Assembly: GCA_963773155.1 (NCBI GenBank)
Contig: CAVZAB010000013.1
Location: 1 to 64,000 of the forward strand
Direction of reading: 5' to 3'
Origin: CAVZAB01 sp963773155
Lineage (GTDB): Bacteria > Pseudomonadota > Alphaproteobacteria > Rhizobiales > Beijerinckiaceae
DNA: 64,000 nt
Under the pieces are notes generated by a model that saw only the letters and a list, made by a program, of their open reading frames with translations, made no database searches and was not told the origin of the DNA. Positions 56,392 to 64,000 of this stretch are shown here, one piece after another (the stretch's first letter is position 1; each line of letters starts with the position of its first letter). The translations under genes and the position numbers were made by a program.

Positions 56392-56817
56392 TCAGCCGTC
56401 GGCGCCGGGCTTGCTGGTGCGCAGGGCCTTCAACGAACTGTGTTTTGCCTTGTCGTCAAGCCGACGGCGTCTTGAGGCGAGGGTTGGCTTTGTCGGTCGG
56501 CGCGGCTTCGGCGGAACAGCCGCCGCCCGAATCAGATCGGTCAGTCGGGCAAGCGCGTCCCGGCGGTTGCGTTCCTGGGTGCGAAACCGCTCGGCGGTGA
56601 TGATCAGGATACCGGCCTGGGTCAGCCGCCGCCCGGCAAGCCCCGCCAGCCGCGCCTTGACCGGCAGCGGCAGGCTCGGCGAGCGGCCGAGATCGAAACG
56701 CAATTGCACCGCGGTCTCGAGCTTGTTGACGTTCTGGCCACCGGGCCCGGAGGCGCGGATGAACGTCTCTTCGATCTCGCGCGGGTCGAGGCTGATGCTG
56801 TTGGTGATTCGAATCAC
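56392..56817 (-). CDS. arfB: Alternative ribosome-rescue factor ArfB
   Basis: 141 residues. The peptidyl-tRNA hydrolase loop with GGQ is SGPGGQNVNKLETAVQLRFD. The basic tail (KPRRPTKPTLASRRRRLDDKAK) enters the empty mRNA channel of stalled ribosomes. Size and architecture are normal. Intact. Confidence 0.92.
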   Translation of the reverse strand: MIRITNSISLDPREIEETFIRASGPGGQNVNKLETAVQLRFDLGRSPSLPLPVKARLAGLAGRRLTQAGILIITAERFRTQERNRRDALARLTDLIRAAAVPPKPRRPTKPTLASRRRRLDDKAKHSSLKALRTSKPGADG

Positions 56818-56997
56818 GACGCTGGCCCTGCTTCCCGTGTCGCCCCGCCAAGCCTCTAGCCGGTTTGCCCGGCCGGGTGCAAGCGCTGGACCCGCCTAGT
56901 ATATAGGCAGCGCCTGCTCAGTAATCAGGCGGCGGGTCGCCCCGCTCTTCGGCCTGGAAACCTAGCTATTTCAGCGGGTTAATTCCGTCAGTGCGGC

Positions 56998-57013
56998 TGG
57001 CACGCGCGTTGCA
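56998..57013 (+). promoter_or_regulatory. Sigma-54 promoter of the urea operon
   Basis: TGGCACGCGCGTTGCA matches the RpoN consensus TGGCACG-N4-TTGC[A/T] at every defined position. Transcription would start near 57024, 68 bases before the urtA ATG. RpoN with NtrC is the classic switch for nitrogen-scavenging operons. An inverted repeat CGCCTG (56911-56916)/CAGGCG (56926-56931) about 85 bp upstream might be an activator site but does not match the NtrC consensus well. Confidence 0.8.
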
Positions 57014-57091
57014 ATCAGGGGCTTGTCCTTTCGGACCATGTCAACGAATGCCGGCGCACCGCGTCAGGCGTCACAACTCACGGGGATACGT

Positions 57092-58396
57092 ATGTCCTTC
57101 TCTCGGCGAAGTCTCTTGCGTTTCACGGGAGCCGCGCTCGGCTCGGCCATGACGCTGTCTGGGTTTTCCGCACAGGCCGCAGACACCATAAAGGTTGGAA
57201 TTTTGCATTCGCTTTCGGGCACGATGGCGATCAGCGAAACGACCTTGAAAGACGTCATGTTGATGCTCATCGACGAGCAGAACAAGAAGGGCGGCGTCCT
57301 CGGCAAGAAGCTCGAGGCAGTGGTCGTCGATCCCGCCTCGAACTGGCCGCTGTTTGCCGAGAAGGCGCGCGAATTGATTTCGAAGGACAAGGTGGCGGCG
57401 ACCTTCGGCTGCTGGACTTCGGTCTCGCGCAAGTCGGTTCTGCCGGTATTCGAGGAATTGAACTCGATTCTATTCTATCCGGTCCAATATGAGGGTGAGG
57501 AATCGTCGCGCAACGTCTTCTACACCGGTGCAGCGCCGAACCAGCAGGCAATTCCTGCGGTCGACTATCTGATGGAAAACGAGAAGGTCCAGCGCTGGGT
57601 CCTGGCCGGGACGGACTACGTCTATCCCCGCACCACTAACAAGATCCTCGAGGCCTATCTCAAGAACAAGGGCGTCAAGCCCGAGGATATCATGATCAAT
57701 TATACGCCGTTCGGCCATTCCGACTGGCAGACGATCGTTTCGGAAATCAAGAAGTTTGGCTCGGCCGGCAAGAAGACGGCGGTTGTTTCGACGATCAACG
57801 GCGACGCCAACGTCCCCTTCTACAAGGAACTCGGCAACCAGGGCATCAAGGCAACCGACATTCCCGTCGTCGCCTTTTCGGTCGGCGAAGAGGAATTGGC
57901 CGGCATCGACACCAAGCCGCTGGTCGGCCATCTCGCCGCTTGGAATTATTTCGAATCGGTCGACACGCCGGCGAACAAGGACTTCATCGTCAAGTGGAAG
58001 GAATTCACCAAGAACCCGAAGCGCACCACCAATGATCCGATGGAAGCGCATGTGATCGGCTTTGCAATGTGGGTCAAGGCGGTCGAAAAGGCCGGCACCA
58101 CCGATCCCGACAAGGTCATCGATGCGCTGATTGGCGTCGCCGTTCCGAATCTGACCGGCGGCTTCTCGGCGATGATGCCGAACCATCACATCACCAAGCC
58201 GGTGTTGATCGGCGAAGTGCAGGCCGATGGCCAGTTCAACACTGTCTGGCAGACGGCCGGCACCGTGGTTGCGCAGGAATGGTCGCCTTACCTCGAAGGC
58301 TCGCGTGACCTAATCGCCGATTGGCGCCGGCCGATGTCTTGCGGCAATTTCAACGTCAAGACTGGCAAGTGCGGTGGCGCGACCGCCTCCAACTAG
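57092..58396 (+). CDS. urtA: Urea ABC transporter substrate-binding protein UrtA
   Basis: 434 residues from ATG 57092. Tat signal (FSRRSLLRFTG) ending AQAAD. Leucine-type periplasmic binding fold: IKVGILHSLSGTMAISETTL, FGCWTSVSRKSVLPVFEELN, LFYPVQYEGEESSRNVFYTG, FSVGEEELAGIDTKPLVGHL and WRRPMSCGNFNVKTGKC, all diagnostic of UrtA. Captures urea in the periplasm with high affinity. The first gene behind a sigma-54 promoter; followed by a terminator-like hairpin. Intact. Confidence 0.96.
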   Translation: MSFSRRSLLRFTGAALGSAMTLSGFSAQAADTIKVGILHSLSGTMAISETTLKDVMLMLIDEQNKKGGVLGKKLEAVVVDPASNWPLFAEKARELISKDKVAATFGCWTSVSRKSVLPVFEELNSILFYPVQYEGEESSRNVFYTGAAPNQQAIPAVDYLMENEKVQRWVLAGTDYVYPRTTNKILEAYLKNKGVKPEDIMINYTPFGHSDWQTIVSEIKKFGSAGKKTAVVSTINGDANVPFYKELGNQGIKATDIPVVAFSVGEEELAGIDTKPLVGHLAAWNYFESVDTPANKDFIVKWKEFTKNPKRTTNDPMEAHVIGFAMWVKAVEKAGTTDPDKVIDALIGVAVPNLTGGFSAMMPNHHITKPVLIGEVQADGQFNTVWQTAGTVVAQEWSPYLEGSRDLIADWRRPMSCGNFNVKTGKCGGATASN

Positions 58397-58402
58397 CGAT
58401 TG

Positions 58403-58430
58403 GGGAGGCGGGCTCTCCCGCCTCCCTTTT
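58403..58430 (+). terminator. Hairpin with T-run between urtA and urtB
   Basis: GGGAGGCGGG (58403-58412), loop CTCT, CCCGCCTCCC (58417-58426), then TTTT. A perfect 10-bp GC stem with a short T-run. It probably ends part of the transcripts, so the binding protein is made in excess of the membrane parts. Confidence 0.75.
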
Positions 58431-58452
58431 CCATCCCAGCCCAGGTCGCTCG

Positions 58453-60075
58453 ATGTCCCGTCGCCTGTTTGCCCTGCCTCTCGTCGGCGGCCTGCTCATG
58501 GCTTTTGTGCTTTGCGCCGGCTTGGCGCGGCCGGCCGTGGCCGATCCGCTCGACGATACGCTGGCCCGTTTCAGCCTCGACAAATTTCCGGAAACCGAAC
58601 GTGCCATCGGCGAATTGGCGGCAAGCGGCCACCAGACGGCGGCCGCCATTCTGGAGGCGCTGGGTGACAATCGGCTGCTTGCCGATCCCAGCAACAAGCG
58701 TCTCTTCGTCAAGACCCCGTCGGGCGAGCTGATTGACGCGCGCAACGGCGGCAAGGCCGACGGCGTCGACGCCGCCGGTCTCAAGAAGGTTCGGGTCAAC
58801 AATGCGCTGCGCCGGGCGCTCGAAGCCGCGATCGGCTCGCTGACTCTGCTGTCGTCCGATCCCGCCACGCGCCGTTCGGCAGCCGAGGCGGTCTTCAAAT
58901 CGCGCGATCCCTCCGCCTTGAATGCGGTGAGCCAGGCGCTCGAACGCGAAAGCGACCCGGCGATCAAGCGTCTGCTCGAGGAGGCGCGCGCCGCTATTCT
59001 CATCAGCCGTCCCGAGGGCGAGGATATGGAGCGGCTGCAGGCGATCGACACGCTGCGCCAGCGTGGCGATCAGGATGCGGTGGCGCTGCTCAGCAATGCC
59101 GCATCGACCGCGCAGGGGCCGGTCAGGGCCGCCGCCGAGGCGGCGCTTGGCGCCATTCAATCGCGGCTCGCCCTGTGGCGCAATGTCCAGAATGTCTGGT
59201 ACGGCCTGTCGCTCGGCTCGGTGCTGCTGCTGGCGGCGATCGGGCTCGCCCTGACCTTCGGCGTCATGGGCATCATCAACATGGCGCATGGCGAGATGGT
59301 TATGCTTGGCGCCTACACCACTTTCGTCGTCCAGGAATGGATTCGCGCCCACGATCCCGGCCTGTTCGATTGGTCGCTCGTGATCGCTATTCCGTTGGCC
59401 TTTCTTGTCGCCGGCGCGGCGGGCCTGGCGATCGAGCGGCTGGTCATTCGTTTTCTTTATGGCCGCCCGCTCGAGACACTTTTGGCGACCTGGGGCGTTT
59501 CGCTGATCCTGCAGCAGACGGTACGCACCATATTCGGCGCCAACAACCGGGAAGTCGGCGCTCCCGCCTGGATGGCCGGGTCGTTTGAAATCGGCGGCCT
59601 TTCCATCACCTCGGGCCGGATGTGGATCATTGTATTCACGATCGGGGTGTTTCTTGCCCTGCAGCTGGTGCTGCGGGCGACGCCCTTCGGTCTGCGCATC
59701 CGCGCGGTCACCCAGAACCGGCGGATGGCGGCATCGATGGGCATTGACACCAATCGAATCGACGCGCTGGCCTTTGCGCTCGGCTCCGGCATCGCCGGCA
59801 TGGCCGGCGTCGCCCTCTCGCAAATCGACAATGTCTCGCCGAACCTGGGGCAGACCTACATTATCGACAGTTTCATGGTCGTCGTCTTTGGCGGCGTCGG
59901 CAATCTCTGGGGCACGTTGGTTGCCGCACTCACGCTCGGCGTCGCCAATAAATTGCTCGAGCCGACAGTCGGCGCGGTTCTCGGCAAGATTCTTCTGCTG
60001 GTCTTCATCATCCTGTTCATCCAGAAGCGGCCGCGCGGCCTGTTCGCGCTCAAGGGACGGGCGGTCGAGGCATGA
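58453..60075 (+). CDS. urtB: Urea ABC permease UrtB
   Basis: 540 residues from ATG 58453. A signal-like helix is followed by a periplasmic helical-repeat domain (about 30-235; ERAIGELAASGHQTAAAILE, KRLFVKTPSGELIDARNGGK) usual for proteobacterial UrtB, then the LivH-type permease (IGLALTFGVMGIINMAHGEM, GRPLETLLATWGVSLILQQ, VVVFGGVGNLWGTLVAALTL). Intact; stop overlaps urtC (ATGA). Confidence 0.95.
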   Translation: MSRRLFALPLVGGLLMAFVLCAGLARPAVADPLDDTLARFSLDKFPETERAIGELAASGHQTAAAILEALGDNRLLADPSNKRLFVKTPSGELIDARNGGKADGVDAAGLKKVRVNNALRRALEAAIGSLTLLSSDPATRRSAAEAVFKSRDPSALNAVSQALERESDPAIKRLLEEARAAILISRPEGEDMERLQAIDTLRQRGDQDAVALLSNAASTAQGPVRAAAEAALGAIQSRLALWRNVQNVWYGLSLGSVLLLAAIGLALTFGVMGIINMAHGEMVMLGAYTTFVVQEWIRAHDPGLFDWSLVIAIPLAFLVAGAAGLAIERLVIRFLYGRPLETLLATWGVSLILQQTVRTIFGANNREVGAPAWMAGSFEIGGLSITSGRMWIIVFTIGVFLALQLVLRATPFGLRIRAVTQNRRMAASMGIDTNRIDALAFALGSGIAGMAGVALSQIDNVSPNLGQTYIIDSFMVVVFGGVGNLWGTLVAALTLGVANKLLEPTVGAVLGKILLLVFIILFIQKRPRGLFALKGRAVEA

Positions 60076-61200
60076 GCGCCCTGGCGCGGCCCGCGCCTCG
60101 AGACGCGCGACTGGATCTTCATCGTCGGCATCGCGCTGATCGGCGCGCTTGTTGTTCTCTCCTATCTCCTGGTCGCCCCCAGTTCCGCTTTGCATGTTCC
60201 CGCCTATCTGGTCGCGCTGCTCGGCAAATATCTGTGCTTTGCCCTGCTTGCGCTCGCTCTTGACCTCGTCTGGGGCTATTGCGGGATTCTGTCGCTTGGC
60301 CATGGCGCCTTCTTCGCTCTCGGCGGCTATGCCATGGGCATGTATCTGATGCGCCAGATCGGGGCGCGCGGCGTCTATGCCAATCCCGTCCTGCCGGATT
60401 TCATGGTGTTCTTGAACTGGGACCATCTGCCGTTCACCTGGTGGGGCTTTTCGTCGATCGCCTATGCGCTGCTCATGGTCGTTGTGGTGCCGGGCGGCCT
60501 CGCGGCGGCCTTCGGCTGGTTTGCCTTTCGCTCGCGCGTCACCGGCGTCTATCTGTCGATCATTACCCAGGCGATGACCTATGCCCTGATGCTCGCCTTT
60601 TTCCGCAATGACATGGGGTTTGGCGGCAATAACGGTCTCACCGATTTCAAGGATATTCTGGGCTTCAACGTCCAGGCGGAAGCCACGCGGGTCGCCCTGT
60701 TCCTGATCACCGCCGCCGTTCTCGTCCTCGCTCTGGTCGTCTCCCGCGCCGTCGTGCAGTCGAAATTCGGCAAGGTCCTCCTGGCCATCCGCGACGCCGA
60801 ATCGCGGACCCGCTTTCTCGGCTACCGGGTCGAGCACTACAAGCTGTGCGTGTTTGTCCTGTCGGCGATCATGGCGGGGATTGCCGGGGCGCTTTACGTG
60901 CCGCAGGTCGGCATCATCAATCCCTCGGAATTCGCCCCCGCCAATTCGATCGAGGCGGTGATCTGGGTGGCGGTCGGCGGCCGCGGCACGCTGGTTGGCG
61001 CCGCGCTCGGCGCTATCCTGGTCAATTTCGGCAAGACCTATTTCACCGGCGCTCTGCCGGAATATTGGCTGTTTGCGCTGGGACTCTTGTTCGTTCTGGT
61101 GACCTTGTTGCTGCCGAAGGGCGTTATCGGCAGCCTCGCTCGGCTCAAGCGCGCGGCTCCAGCCGCGCGTCCGGCTAAGGAAGCCTCCTCACATGGATGA
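60072..61200 (+). CDS. urtC: Urea ABC permease UrtC (one frameshift)
   Basis: Starts ATG 60072 (MSALARPAPR). Near 60095 the frame changes and the sense goes on LETRDWIFIVGIALIGALVV, then LDLVWGYCGILSLGHGAFFA, YLMRQIGARGVYANPVLPDF, TGVYLSIITQAMTYALMLAF and INPSEFAPANSIEAVIWVAV to 61200. About 376 codons; LivM-type fold with around ten TM helices. A GTG/TTG internal start could give a protein lacking the first helix. Likely a sequencing indel. Confidence 0.93.
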
Positions 61201-61948
61201 AATCGTCTTGACGTCGTCGCTTCTCTATCTCGACGGGGTCAGCGTCTCGTTCGACGGCTACCGGGCGCTGCGGGATCTGTCGCTGACGCTGGCGCCGGGC
61301 GAGATGCGGGCGATCATCGGCCCGAACGGGGCCGGCAAGACCACGATGATGGACGTGATCACCGGCAAGACCAGGCCGGACCGCGGCGATGTCTATTTTG
61401 CCGGGGCGGCCGATCTGACCGAACTCGACGAAGCGGCGATCGCTCAGCTCGGCATCGGCCGCAAATTTCAAAAGCCGACGGTGTTCGAAAGCCAGACGGT
61501 CGAGGACAATGTCCAGCTGGCGCTGAAAGCGCCGCGCGGCGCCTTTGCCACCCTGTTCGGCAGACCGGCGGCCGATCAGCGAAACCGCATCGAGGCCATA
61601 TTGGAGACCATCAGGCTGGCCGAGCACCGGCACCGGCAGGCGGCCGACCTATCGCATGGTCAAAAACAATGGCTGGAGATCGGGATGCTGCTCGCCCAGG
61701 ATCCGCGGTTGCTGCTTGTCGACGAGCCCGTCGCGGGCATGACCGATGCCGAGACCGCCCAAACCGCCCATCTCCTGCGCGAAATCGCCCGTGACCATTC
61801 AGTCGTCGTGGTTGAGCACGACATGGAATTCGTGCGCGAGCTCGGGGTCAAGGTCACCGTTTTGCATGAGGGCAGCGTGCTGGCGGAAGGACCGCTCGAT
61901 CAGGTCAGCGCCGATCCCCGCGTCATCGAGGTCTATCTGGGTCGCTGA
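61193..61948 (+). CDS. urtD: Urea ABC ATPase UrtD
   Basis: 251 residues from ATG 61193, overlapping the urtC end. LivG-type ATPase: Walker A IIGPNGAGKTTMMDVI, LGIGRKFQKPTVFESQTVED (the KFQ-P-TVF run is a UrtD hallmark), signature LSHGQKQWLEIGM, Walker B LLLVDEPVAGMTDAE, H-loop VVVEHDMEFVREL. Intact. Confidence 0.95.
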   Translation: MDEIVLTSSLLYLDGVSVSFDGYRALRDLSLTLAPGEMRAIIGPNGAGKTTMMDVITGKTRPDRGDVYFAGAADLTELDEAAIAQLGIGRKFQKPTVFESQTVEDNVQLALKAPRGAFATLFGRPAADQRNRIEAILETIRLAEHRHRQAADLSHGQKQWLEIGMLLAQDPRLLLVDEPVAGMTDAETAQTAHLLREIARDHSVVVVEHDMEFVRELGVKVTVLHEGSVLAEGPLDQVSADPRVIEVYLGR

Positions 61949-61949
61949 G

Positions 61950-62645
61950 ATGCTGAACGTGGACGCCATCGATCTCTTCTACGGCGCAGCGCAGGCGCTG
62001 CGCCGAGTCTCGGTCACTGCCGAACCCGGCAAGGTCACCTGCATCATGGGCCGCAACGGTGTCGGCAAATCGTCCCTGCTGCGCGCCATTGCCGGTCAAC
62101 ATCACGTCGCCAGCGGAACTATAGCGTGGCAGGGCGAAAACATTACTGCGCTGGCGCCGCATGAGCGGGCGCGCCGAGCGATCGCCTATGTGCCGCAGGG
62201 CCGTGAGGTCTTCCCACTGTTGACGGTGCGGGAAAATCTGCAGACCGGTTTTGCCGCGATCAACCGGCGCGACCATTACCTGCCGGACGAAATTTTCGAT
62301 CTGTTCCCGGTGCTATCCGATATGCTCGGCCGGCGCGGCGGCGACCTGTCCGGCGGCCAGCAGCAGCAGCTCGCCATAGCGCGGGCGCTCGTCGCCCGCC
62401 CCAAACTGCTGCTCCTTGACGAACCGACCGAGGGGATCCAGCCTTCGATCATCAAGGATATCGGCCGCGCCATCCTCTATTTGCGCAACAAGGGCGAATT
62501 GGCGATTGTGCTGGTCGAGCAATATTTCGAGTTTGCCCGCGATCTCGCCGACGATTTTGCGGTCATGGACCGGGGCGTCGTCGTGATGTCGGGCGACCGT
62601 GCCGCAATGGTCGAGGAAGATGTCCGACGCCGCTTGTCCGTCTGA
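61950..62645 (+). CDS. urtE: Urea ABC ATPase UrtE
   Basis: 231 residues from ATG 61950, one base after urtD. LivF-type: YGAAQALRRVSVTAEPGKVT, Walker A CIMGRNGVGKSSLLRAI, YVPQGREVFPLLTVRENLQ, signature LSGGQQQQLAIARAL, Walker B LLLLDEPTEGIQPSIIKDIG (the EGIQPSII run is typical of UrtE), H-loop LVEQYFEFAR. Intact. Overlaps ureD by 26 bases. Confidence 0.95.
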   Translation: MLNVDAIDLFYGAAQALRRVSVTAEPGKVTCIMGRNGVGKSSLLRAIAGQHHVASGTIAWQGENITALAPHERARRAIAYVPQGREVFPLLTVRENLQTGFAAINRRDHYLPDEIFDLFPVLSDMLGRRGGDLSGGQQQQLAIARALVARPKLLLLDEPTEGIQPSIIKDIGRAILYLRNKGELAIVLVEQYFEFARDLADDFAVMDRGVVVMSGDRAAMVEEDVRRRLSV

Positions 62646-63465
62646 ACCCGATGGCGATCCGCTCGTCCCCGACTCAATCCGGGCAAGCGGCGCCATCAAG
62701 GCCCGGTTCGAGAAATATCCCGGCCGCACCGATGTCGCACGGCTGTTCGAATCCGGCGGCCTCAGGCTGCGCCGCCCGCGCGTCGGACAGGCCTGCGAGG
62801 GGGTTATCATCAATACCGGCGGCGGCATGGCCGGCGGCGACCGGGCCGAGCTCGCCTTCGAACTGGGCCCCGGCGCCGCAGTAACCATTACGACCCAATC
62901 GGCCGAGAAAGTCTACCGGGCCCAAGGCCTGCCCGCTGAGGTCGAAATCGGCCTCGACCTTGCGGCCGAGGCGCAGCTCAACTGGCTGCCCCAGGAGACG
63001 ATTCTGTTCAACGGCGCGCGTTTGAACCGCAGGCTCGCCCTCAATATGGCCGCCGATGCTCGGGCGCTGGTGATCGAAAGCACGACCTTCGGCCGGCTTG
63101 CTATGGGCGAAACGCTGACCCGCGGCACCTTCGGCGATCGCTGGCGGGTTCGCCGCGCCGGCAAGTTGGTCTTTGCCGAAGACGTCCGCCTAAGCGACAA
63201 TATTGCGGGGCGGCTCGATCGGCCTGCGCTCGGCGGCGGCGCGCGGATGATCGCGACCCTGCTTTCGATTGGTGGCGATGCCGAAGCCGAGCTAGCGCTG
63301 GCCCGCGCGGCGCTGGCCGGCGCCGAAGCGGAATCGGGGTTCAGCGCATATGACGGCATGCTGGTCGGGCGAATCTTGTCTGTCTCGCCAGAACGGGTGC
63401 GCAACGCTATCGTTGCTGTCCTTGCCGGCCTCGGCTGCGGCGCGGCGCCACGGGTCTGGCAATAG
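62620..63465 (+). CDS. ureD: Urease accessory protein UreD
   Basis: 281 residues from ATG 62620. GGLRLRRPRVGQACEGVIIN, TGGGMAGGDRAELAFELGPG, ITTQSAEKVYRAQG and NWLPQETILFNGARLNRRL are UreD family blocks. It works with UreF, UreG and UreE to place nickel in apo-urease. It links urea uptake to urea hydrolysis in the same operon. Intact. Confidence 0.94.
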   Translation: MSDAACPSEPDGDPLVPDSIRASGAIKARFEKYPGRTDVARLFESGGLRLRRPRVGQACEGVIINTGGGMAGGDRAELAFELGPGAAVTITTQSAEKVYRAQGLPAEVEIGLDLAAEAQLNWLPQETILFNGARLNRRLALNMAADARALVIESTTFGRLAMGETLTRGTFGDRWRVRRAGKLVFAEDVRLSDNIAGRLDRPALGGGARMIATLLSIGGDAEAELALARAALAGAEAESGFSAYDGMLVGRILSVSPERVRNAIVAVLAGLGCGAAPRVWQ

Positions 63466-63504
63466 GGAATCGAGCCTCACCGCAACAAGCCATCGGAGAA
63501 TTTG

Positions 63505-64000
63505 ATGAATTCTGACGCCGCGCGAAAAGGACAAGCTCTTGATTGCCATGGCCGCCCAGGTCGCGCGAAGGCGGCTTGAGCGGGGTGTCAAGCTGAACCA
63601 CCCGGAGGCGGTCGCCTTGATCACCGATTTCGTGGTCGAGGGCGCCCGCGACGGACGCAGCGTCGCCGACCTGATGGCTGCCGGCGCGCATGTGCTGAGC
63701 GCCGACCAGCTGATGGAAGGCATTGCCGAGATGATAGCCGACATACAGGTCGAGGCGACCTTTCCCGACGGCAGCAAGCTCGTCACGATCCACCAGCCGA
63801 TTCGCGGCAGCGCTTCGGACCTGGTGCCCGGCGAAGTCCTCGCCGAGGGCGCCGACATCGTCATCAACGAAGGCCGCGAGACAATGACCCTCAACGTCGC
63901 CAACACCGGCGACCGCCCGGTTCAGGTCGGTTCGCATTACCATTTTTTCGAGACCAATCCCGGCCTCGACTTCGACCGTGCCAAGGCGCGCGGCATGCGG
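63505..64000 (+). CDS. ureAB: Urease gamma-beta fusion UreAB, 5' part (one frameshift; runs off the window)
   Basis: ATG 63505 with GGAGA before it. After MN an extra T at 63511 shifts the frame; from 63512 it reads LTPREKDKLLIAMAAQVARR, the UreA (gamma) N-terminus, on through LNHPEAVALITDF, GRSVADLMAAGAHVLSADQL and VEATFPDGSKLVTIHQPIR. With no stop it goes straight into a UreB (beta) domain: LVPGEVLAEGADIVINEGRE and VANTGDRPVQVGSHYHFFE. Open to the window end. Gamma and beta are one chain here, as in Helicobacter UreA; ureC should follow outside the window. Confidence 0.92.

Noticed and set aside
58393..60837. 814-codon minus-strand frame
   Set aside because: Antisense shadow of urtB and urtC; GC-rich codon bias keeps it open. 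Its His/Asp/Gln-rich product has no domain.

Overview
The window looks like a GC-rich alphaproteobacterium, most likely Hyphomicrobiales (Rhizobiales). This rests on the gene types, FixK/FNR-type boxes, an Hsp20 whose N-terminus resembles rhizobial ones as I recall them, and rhizobial-style insertion sequences. It is an inference, because there is no rRNA or other strong phylogenetic marker.

A tRNA-Ser(GGA) gene at 23937-24026 divides the window. To its left (1-23.9 kb) is an accessory island. At its right edge, next to the tRNA, is a tyrosine integrase that has lost its catalytic part. The island holds: a group II intron that appears to sit inside the start of an IS110-family transposase (1-1218); a stress cluster (FtsH, nitroreductase, a PCMT-erythromycin esterase fusion, universal stress protein, a MacAB-like exporter, GroEL, Hsp20; 1.4-13.2 kb); an IS66-type element (14.1-15.8 kb); a GYD protein and a methyltransferase; an alkyl sulfatase split by an in-frame TGA and flanked by two copies of a diverged repeat; a glycine-zipper lipoprotein; an AraC remnant; and tandem repeats like an IS21 end. 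Four TTGA-N6-TCAA boxes lie in the stress cluster. Three stand about 31-33 bp from a -10-like hexamer in front of a stress gene or operon, so the cluster looks like a low-oxygen (FixK/FNR) stress island, now largely eroded.

To the right (24-64 kb) is chromosome-like metabolism. In order: msrA, mepA and an L,D-transpeptidase; a class II aldolase, a 2Fe-2S/flavin reductase and a cytochrome b561-haem-domain fusion (a redox module); a PstS-like periplasmic protein coupled to a GGDEF-EAL receptor; a FadR-type regulator with a PotABCD-like importer, divergent from uup-uxaC-uxuB-uxuA (hexuronate degradation to 2-keto-3-deoxygluconate); an M20 amidohydrolase divergent from a five-gene dipeptide/oligopeptide importer; an MsbA-like exporter overlapping an O-antigen ligase tail to tail; arfB; and a urea operon urtABCDE-ureD-ureAB behind a near-perfect sigma-54 promoter.

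A general caution: many otherwise convincing genes on both sides carry single-base frameshifts. In the right half these hit genes that should be essential to their pathway (uxaC, uxuB, uxuA, urtC, ureA), so sequencing or assembly indels are the simplest explanation. In the left half there is also real decay: an internal deletion in a permease, nonsense codons and truncations. The two causes cannot be fully separated from this sequence alone.
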